Positions 58,540 through 64,000 of a stretch of DNA of 64,000 nucleotides are shown in pieces. The stretch is from Flaccisagitta enflata (Eukaryota; Chaetognatha; Sagittoidea; Aphragmophora). The stretch spans positions 100,440,001-100,504,000 of the forward strand of contig OZ231126.1 of assembly GCA_965153355.1 (NCBI GenBank), in the 5' to 3' direction. Every line of letters starts with the position of its first letter. Position 1 is the first letter of the stretch. Made by a program: the position numbers and the translations under genes. The notes below the pieces were generated by a model. The model was not told the DNA's origin, ran no database searches, and worked only from the letters and a program-made list of their open reading frames with translations.

Positions 58540-58673
58540 ATTTAACTTGAGCAAGTTCCTCTCCCAAGCCAAGACTCGAATCATATCGATTAAATTTTAA
58601 CCGACATGATTCGAGTCTTGGGAGAGGAACTTGCTCAAGTTATGATAAAACAAAATCCTTTATATTGCAACCA

Positions 58674-58737
<64 letters not shown>

Positions 58738-58790
58738 AGAGAGGAACTTGCTCAAGTTATGATAAAACAAAATCCTTTATATTGCAACCA

Positions 58791-58826
<36 letters not shown>

Positions 58827-58870
58827 ATGAAAGAAAGAAAGAAAGAAAAAAGAAGGAAAGAAAGAAAGTA
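58540..58870. repeat. Inverted repeat plus duplicated segment with (AAAG)n
   Basis: A palindrome of about 36-bp arms ('cttgagcaagttcctctccc' against 'gggagaggaacttgctcaag') spans 58545-58640. The right arm and following 'aaaacaaaatcctttatatt' are repeated once more at 58740, each copy ending in an (AAAG)n run. Confidence 0.8.
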
Positions 58871-59764
58871 AAAATGTCAAAAAGAAAGAAAGAAACAAGC
58901 CACAGACAGGGCAAAAGTCTCGGACGGTTGGGCAGGGAGTTATACAGCACACCGGGTCATCCAGCTGAGTTGTCGGATTCCGTCAAGCTTTTACTCACAG
59001 ATGCTAAAAGTCATGTATTAGATATTGATCAAGTCACAAAGAGTATATATTGATATTTTTTGTGTCAAAATTTTATCCATTTTGGTCAAGTAGTTTGTCT
59101 TCAACATGGATTTGAACTTAAAGCTTTTATTTCAGGACTGAGCAGATTTTCTAGTAAATTTCATGAATAGTGCAGGTTAACATCACAAAAAAGGCTTAAA
59201 TCAGTGAAGTTCTTGAAGTAGTTAAAAACGTTTGTCAGCTGATCTTTCACTTGAGATCAATCTTTACTCTATAGCATGAATATCTAAAAAAAAGATGAAA
59301 ATGAAAATTAGCAGAATTCCTGATTTTTGGTGGAAAATCTGTCAAATGGGAAAATACACATGTCACTTCAAATTCATATAAAAGAAAAACTACTTGACCA
59401 AAATGGCTGAAATTTTGACACAAAGAATGTCAATCTACACACTTCAAGACTTGATAAATTTCAAATCCATGTCTCTTGTCATCAGTGAGAAAAAGCTCAA
59501 ACTCATGTCGATGACCCTGTACAACAGTAGTTCACACTTATATAACTTACAACAACATGTCACACTCTAAAAAAGATACACGAAAACATGGAAACACGGA
59601 AACCCTTTTTAGGTGCGCCATAGCACCTCTATAAGAGGCTCTGTCTGTTGGTCGGTCGGTCGGTTGGTTGGTTGGTTGGTCGGTCACGCTCGAGTGAAAA
59701 TCTCTAAATGAAGAAAAAATCACTGGAAATTATTCAGAAATATACTAGGATGACTTTTAGATGC

Positions 59765-59830
<66 letters not shown>

Positions 59831-60032
59831 TTCTGCAGACATCTATGTGGCACACGTGTAGAAATGCAAAGAGCTCGGTAGCTGACGTGACAGTCTGCAT
59901 TGATGAGTAGTCCACACTTGATGAATATTCTTTACGGAGATCACGCACATGCACACACACACACAAAAAAAAGAGAGGACCTGATGCTCTAAGATTTTAC
60001 AATTAGTTCACCCTTAAGCTTCAATTGATCAC
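58871..60032. other. Gene-free stretch with a hairpin repeat and (CT)n
   Basis: No gene supported. A hairpin repeat copy lies at about 59610-59690 (AGGTGC-GCCATA-GCACCT, then 'gttggtcggtcggtcggttg'), and a (CT)n array of about 70 bp at 59765-59835. Confidence 0.7.
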
Positions 60033-61430
60033 AGGTATTCGAACCTACTACGAGACATCCCAAGTCCAAAAAGGCTAAACTGGTCTGAAGATATGCAGAC
60101 ATCTTTTGACTCGATCAAAGATGCATTGGCTAACTCGACAATGCTCCACCATCCTGATCCCAATCTCCCACTTGCCATCACAACAGATGCTTCAGATGTC
60201 GCGATTGGAGCTGTCATTGAGCAGAGAGGCCCTCATGGATGGGAACCGTTGGCCTTTTGGTTCAAAAAGCTATCAGACACTCGACAGTCGACAAGACTTA
60301 CTAACTGGTGTCCTTACGACAGAGAGCTTAATGCTGCTCACAAGGCCATACGACATTTTAAACACATGGCGGAAGGCCGCCCTTTTGGGCAGCGGCCCCA
60401 AAGGGGACGAAGTCCTGTAGAACACAGGGGGACTTTTGTTCGTCCGTCCGTCCGTCCGTTCGTCCGTTCGTCCCCCCTCATCAAGCCCCTCAGGCCTCAA
60501 CTCTGGCCTCTCAGGCCTAAAATCTGGCCTATTAGGCCTCGAATCCAGCCTCTTGGGCCTCAAATCCAGCCTCTCAGGCCTCTCAGGCCTCAATTCTAGC
60601 CTCTCAGACCTCAAATCCAGCCTCTCAGGCCTCAAATCTGGCCTCCCAGGCCTCAAATCCAGCCTCTCAGGCCTCAAATCCAGCCTCTCAGGCCTCACAT
60701 CCAGCCTCTTAGGCCTCAAATCTGGCCTCTCAGGCCTCAAATCCAGCCTCTCAGGCCTCAAATCCGGCCTCTCAGGCCTCAAATCCAACCTTTCAGGCAT
60801 TAAACCTGGCCTCTCAGGCCTCAAATTAGGCTTCTCAGGCCTCAAATCCAGATTATCAGGCCTCAAACCTGGCCTCTCAGGCCTCAAATTAGGCCTCTCA
60901 GGCTTCAAATCAGCTATCTAAGCCTCAACTTATTGCTCTCAGGCTTCAAATCAGTCCTCTGACCTTTCAAGCCTTAATCCAGCGCTCTCAAGCCTCAAGT
61001 CAGCCCTCTCACGCTTCAGATTGGCATTTTCAGGCCTTACATCAGTCTTCTTAGACCTCAGTTTAGGCTCTTGAAGGCCTGTATAGCATCTCATCCACTT
61101 CTTCAGGCAGGACAAACGAAAGTCCCCTTGTGTTCTACAGGACTTTGTCCCCTTTGGGGCCGCTGCCCTGCTTCCCCTCACTCCTATTCACAATCACTCA
61201 AAGCGGGGCATCGGGTATCGCTGACCACATATTGCCCTTGGGCGACCTGTTACTCTTTGTACTGACCACCAAAGCTTGGTGCCTTCAATCCACAAAAAAA
61301 ACTGACGCACCAACAGCAAGGCAAACAAATCAGTTGTCAGAGATAGCCGAATTTACTACTGATATCCGCTATCTGGAGGGTAAAAGTAACTTTGTGGCGG
61401 ATGCACTCTCAAGGACAAATGGGATCCTCT
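60033..61430 (+). pseudogene. Gypsy RNase H fragment interrupted by a MITE
   Basis: Left part 60033-60386 contains the RNase H domain start: FDSIKDALANSTMLHHPD, ITTDASDVAIGAV and a later YDRELNAAHKAIRHFKHMA. Right part 61254-61430 resumes with VLTTKAW and ends YLEGKSNFVADALSR, the usual end of a Gypsy RNase H. Between them lies an insertion of about 870 bp, most of it the MITE. No reverse transcriptase lies upstream, so the fragment is 5' truncated. A few codons on both sides of the insertion are diverged. Confidence 0.8.
60387..61253. mobile_element. MITE with internal minisatellite, copy B, inserted in Gypsy RNase H
   Basis: Inverted ends of about 60 bp run from 60387 (GGGCAGCGGCCCCAAAGGGG, then 'gaagtcctgtagaacaca') to their partner ending at 61168. 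A further ~85 bp up to 61253 contains 'ggggcatcgggtatcgctga', matching the flank of copy A, and probably belongs to the insertion. The interior is a ~21-24-bp minisatellite around 'caggcctcaaatccagcctct' with about 25 units. Confidence 0.8.
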
Positions 61431-61904
61431 CCAACAAAGCAGCAGCATCTGTCTCCAACATCTCGTCAGTTGCCAATGACCGTCATGTCTTCTTGCAACA
61501 TTTGGACATGTTGCAAAGTTCAGCTACAATCTCATCAGTTTGTTTCTGCCATCATTTGAAACCAATCCAAAGTCAACCAACCATCTCATCAATCTCGCAG
61601 CCTTCAAGAACTGCATCCGCCGCAGATCCTCCAGCCTCTCGTCAACGCAAAGTCACCTTGGTTGTTGTTGTTACAGCACTACTTGGGAGGAGTGGAAGTT
61701 TCCATACTTTCGTACTGCAGGGGCGTTTTGCCTGCCAACGCAGTTACGCAGATCCACCATTCAAGGCACCCCTGTCCGGATCCATTGTTACCCACCCTTC
61801 CACCCTTCCAACCCTCCCGTCTTGCTAGCTGTTTTACTGGATTCACCAGGCAACCCCTCCTAGAGCCCGATTGCATGGTTGAGGATTCCAACCTCCGTTG
61901 AAAA

Positions 61905-61983
61905 GACTCGTCCAATACAGGACTCGAACTCGCGACCCAGAGGGCCACGAGCTCACACGCTACCTCTGAGCTATCCCCCACCC
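61905..61983 (-). mobile_element. tRNA-derived SINE head
   Basis: On the minus strand 'gggggatagctcagaggtag' gives an A box (TAGCTCAGAGG) and 'gcgagttcgagtcc' a B box at tRNA spacing. Together these form an internal RNA polymerase III promoter. The 3' limit of the SINE was not determined. Confidence 0.6.
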
Positions 61984-61984
61984 C

Positions 61985-62508
61985 TCAAAGTCACCTTTGC
62001 GTCCCCAGTCGCATCCGACAACATTCGAGAGAAGCAGAGAAAAATGTTTGCTGATATAAAAAAAGAATTGGCTGATTTTGATGTCTATTTTGATGAGGAT
62101 CCTTCAACAAGCTTCTCAAGTGCCTCGTCGACGCCAGCAGCATCCCAGCCTCTCAAAAATCAGCATGTCACTGCAGCAACAACTGATGCACACGATGCCA
62201 CGGTAAAAAGGCCCATTTCAAAGAGTTTAGGCCAGCCAAATTCGAGTTGTCCCTCAAAACACTCAAAAACGCCTTCAACTGAAGCACTTGACAAGGCGCT
62301 GCAGCCAATCCACTTGGAGAAGGGCCCCAAGACTAAGCAGGCTAACTCTAAAGGGCTAACAAACGCGACTATCCGCGACCCTCTAGCCCCTCCCGTTCTC
62401 GAGCAGTGCTTCGACAAAACCGAAAATGTCACCAAAACGCCCAAATCTGAACCGCACAGTGGATCACTACAGGGAAAATTGGCGAAAAAACCTACCTCCG
62501 GCTCTTAG
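61985..62508 (+). other. Open frame after the SINE, possibly retroelement polyprotein remnant
   Basis: An open frame of about 170 codons in the same direction as the Gypsy fragment, running to TAG 62506-62508. Composition is Ser/Lys/Pro-rich with no recognised domain; 'ADIKKELADFDVYFDEDP' is its most structured part. It may be a continuation of the Gypsy pol spacer or an unrelated gene remnant. Confidence 0.25.
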
Positions 62509-63491
62509 AAGAGTTCAGAGGATTCTAAAGAAGATCAATTTGATAGATCTCAACCTGCTGAATCTGTTTACGCTATTTTCGAGAACGTCGCTCCAACCGT
62601 TTCAAAAATACAGAGCGCCAAAGCCAAAAATCTTCAGCACAGCGCGCCAAAAACGGGATTTTTAAGCACAAATTCAGAAAAACCTCAATTTCTCCGTGAC
62701 AAAGGATGCCTGAGCACTGAAAATTCTCAATTTGACAGTTTGTGCCGTGTCAAAGTCAATGGCGAGGTCCCCATGCATGAGAAATTTATCGTTTGGAGAT
62801 AAAGACTGATAAAGTTGCAAATAAAAAAAATTCTGAATTTCAAATAGAAAAACTTAGATTTCTCGGTGACAAAAAATGTCGGAGCTCTGAAAAATTGTAT
62901 ATTGACAGTTTATGCCGTGCTGAAGCCAACGGTGATGTTCTGTCGAGAATGAGGGGAGGATTGGTCATTTCTTGAGACTGAGGAATTTGTTATTTATTCT
63001 TATATCAATAACCCCTTCCTCCTCCTCCACATTCTCCTTCTTTCTGGTTGGAATTTCTCAGATCGTGAGTTGCTCGGAGGACCGCTAAGTGTACGGTTGC
63101 TCAGAGTCTCTCCTGGATATTTCTGTCTGTCTATCCCTGCGTTAGGTGAAGAGACAGTTAGGACAGAAGATGACGGAGGATAGAAGCTAAGAACCTTTCT
63201 CTCAGTATCTCCGTCATATCGCCTATTTGAGCCAAGAGCCAGTCGTCTCTTGTCCTCAACATGGTGGCCTCGTTGGCTATTCTTAGCCTTGCCGCCTCTT
63301 CTGGGCCGGGGTACGAAGTTGGTTCCCGGTGCCTGCCCCTTGGACTACGTTACCATTACCTTAAAGTGACTTCATGACTCGGATTGCAATTGCTCTCTGG
63401 TTAGTGAGTCTGTCACTTTGAAAGATTTAATAATAATCGTCGGGTTTTCGAAGTTTTTTTTTCACGCAAGATTTTTTTTTTTTCCCAACGT

Positions 63492-63534
<43 letters not shown>

Positions 63535-64000
63535 GAAGTGGATTTAAATCTGAAAAAATCGGGTTTTTATTAGTTTCTTTTCTCAAGCAAGTTTCTTCTT
63601 CTTTTCCCGATTTAAAAGATAAAAGAAAAGAGATAATGAAAGAAAGAAATAGCTTGGCTTGTTCTTCTTCTTCTTCTCCTTCTTCACAGAGTGAGAGACA
63701 CCTCCTTCTCTTGTGTGTGTGTATGTGTGTGTGTGTGTGTCTCTCTCTCTCTCTCTTCTTCTTCTTCTTCTTTTCTTCTACCAAAACGAAAAAAAAAAAA
63801 GGAGTGAAAGGAAGAAAACGATTTTTTTCTGTCTCCTGTTGCATAACGCAAAGCATTTCAAAATGTAAAGAAAAGAAAGTTGCTGGGGTCGTTATGGCAG
63901 TTTTTTTTTCGTCATATGGACAGATTCGATCGGCATTAGAAGCAAGATGTCCCTCAAGTTTCAATTGGCCATAAGAAAAGAGGTTCTCGTGAAGGTAAGA
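62509..64000. other. Gene-free end of window
   Basis: No gene supported. A diverged direct repeat of about 130 bp is present at 62655-62790 and 62795-62945 (both contain a 'tttctc(c/g)gtgacaaa' and 'tttgacagtttgtgccgtg' type core). A poly-A tract lies at 63493-63532 and GT/CT microsatellites at 63710-63775. Confidence 0.6.

Noticed and set aside
60273-60921. Two opposed ORFs with LRPERPD- and SGLKSSL-type repeats, resembling a leucine-rich repeat protein
   Set aside because: They are both translations of the MITE's internal minisatellite; the element also carries inverted ends and interrupts another gene.

Overview
This window looks like repeat-rich nuclear DNA of an invertebrate animal. It carries spliceosomal introns, a BEL/Pao LTR retrotransposon, a CR1/L2-type LINE, Gypsy fragments, mariner-like MITEs, a tRNA-derived SINE head, and an extreme load of microsatellites. 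The species cannot be told from the sequence. No ordinary host housekeeping gene was recognised; almost everything that codes is viral or transposon derived.

The main content is an integrated dsDNA virus of the Maverick/Polinton/adintovirus type, present as two blocks. On the plus strand (about 1.7-14.3 kb) there is a protein-primed family B DNA polymerase (8406-12846). It is flanked by a spliced zinc-finger/poly-Asp protein (1710-4995), an orphan exon (5575-5904), a four-exon 214-residue gene (12936-13987) and an acidic exon. On the minus strand (55.2-39.8 kb) there are, in transcription order, four unknown genes, a retroviral-type integrase (three exons), a penton-like structural gene (interrupted by a LINE), a small ORF, the major capsid protein (five exons), an adenain-type cysteine protease and a small membrane protein. 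The reading frames of the integrase, penton-like, capsid and membrane genes are continuous only if introns are removed, and each inferred junction fits in phase. No packaging ATPase was found.

The two blocks are separated by 25 kb of mostly foreign DNA. This holds two zinc-knuckle gag-like genes (15.0-17.0 kb), a 2.4-kb unit repeated in tandem (16.8-21.7 kb), a Gypsy-type gag/protease remnant (23-25 kb), and a complete 10.7-kb BEL/Pao element (26092-36811) with 311-bp LTRs and a perfect 5-bp target duplication. Whether the two viral blocks are one virus split by insertions or two integrations is inference.

Downstream of 55.2 kb there are no convincing genes. The region holds a MITE family with an internal minisatellite (57.5 and 60.4 kb), a Gypsy RNase H fragment broken by one of these MITEs, microsatellites and small palindromes. 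A further interspersed repeat, a short perfect hairpin followed by GGTC-type tetranucleotide runs, recurs through the whole window. Transposon copies inside the capsid, penton and integrase genes fall within inferred introns, not exons, whereas the polymerase carries stops and frameshifts.
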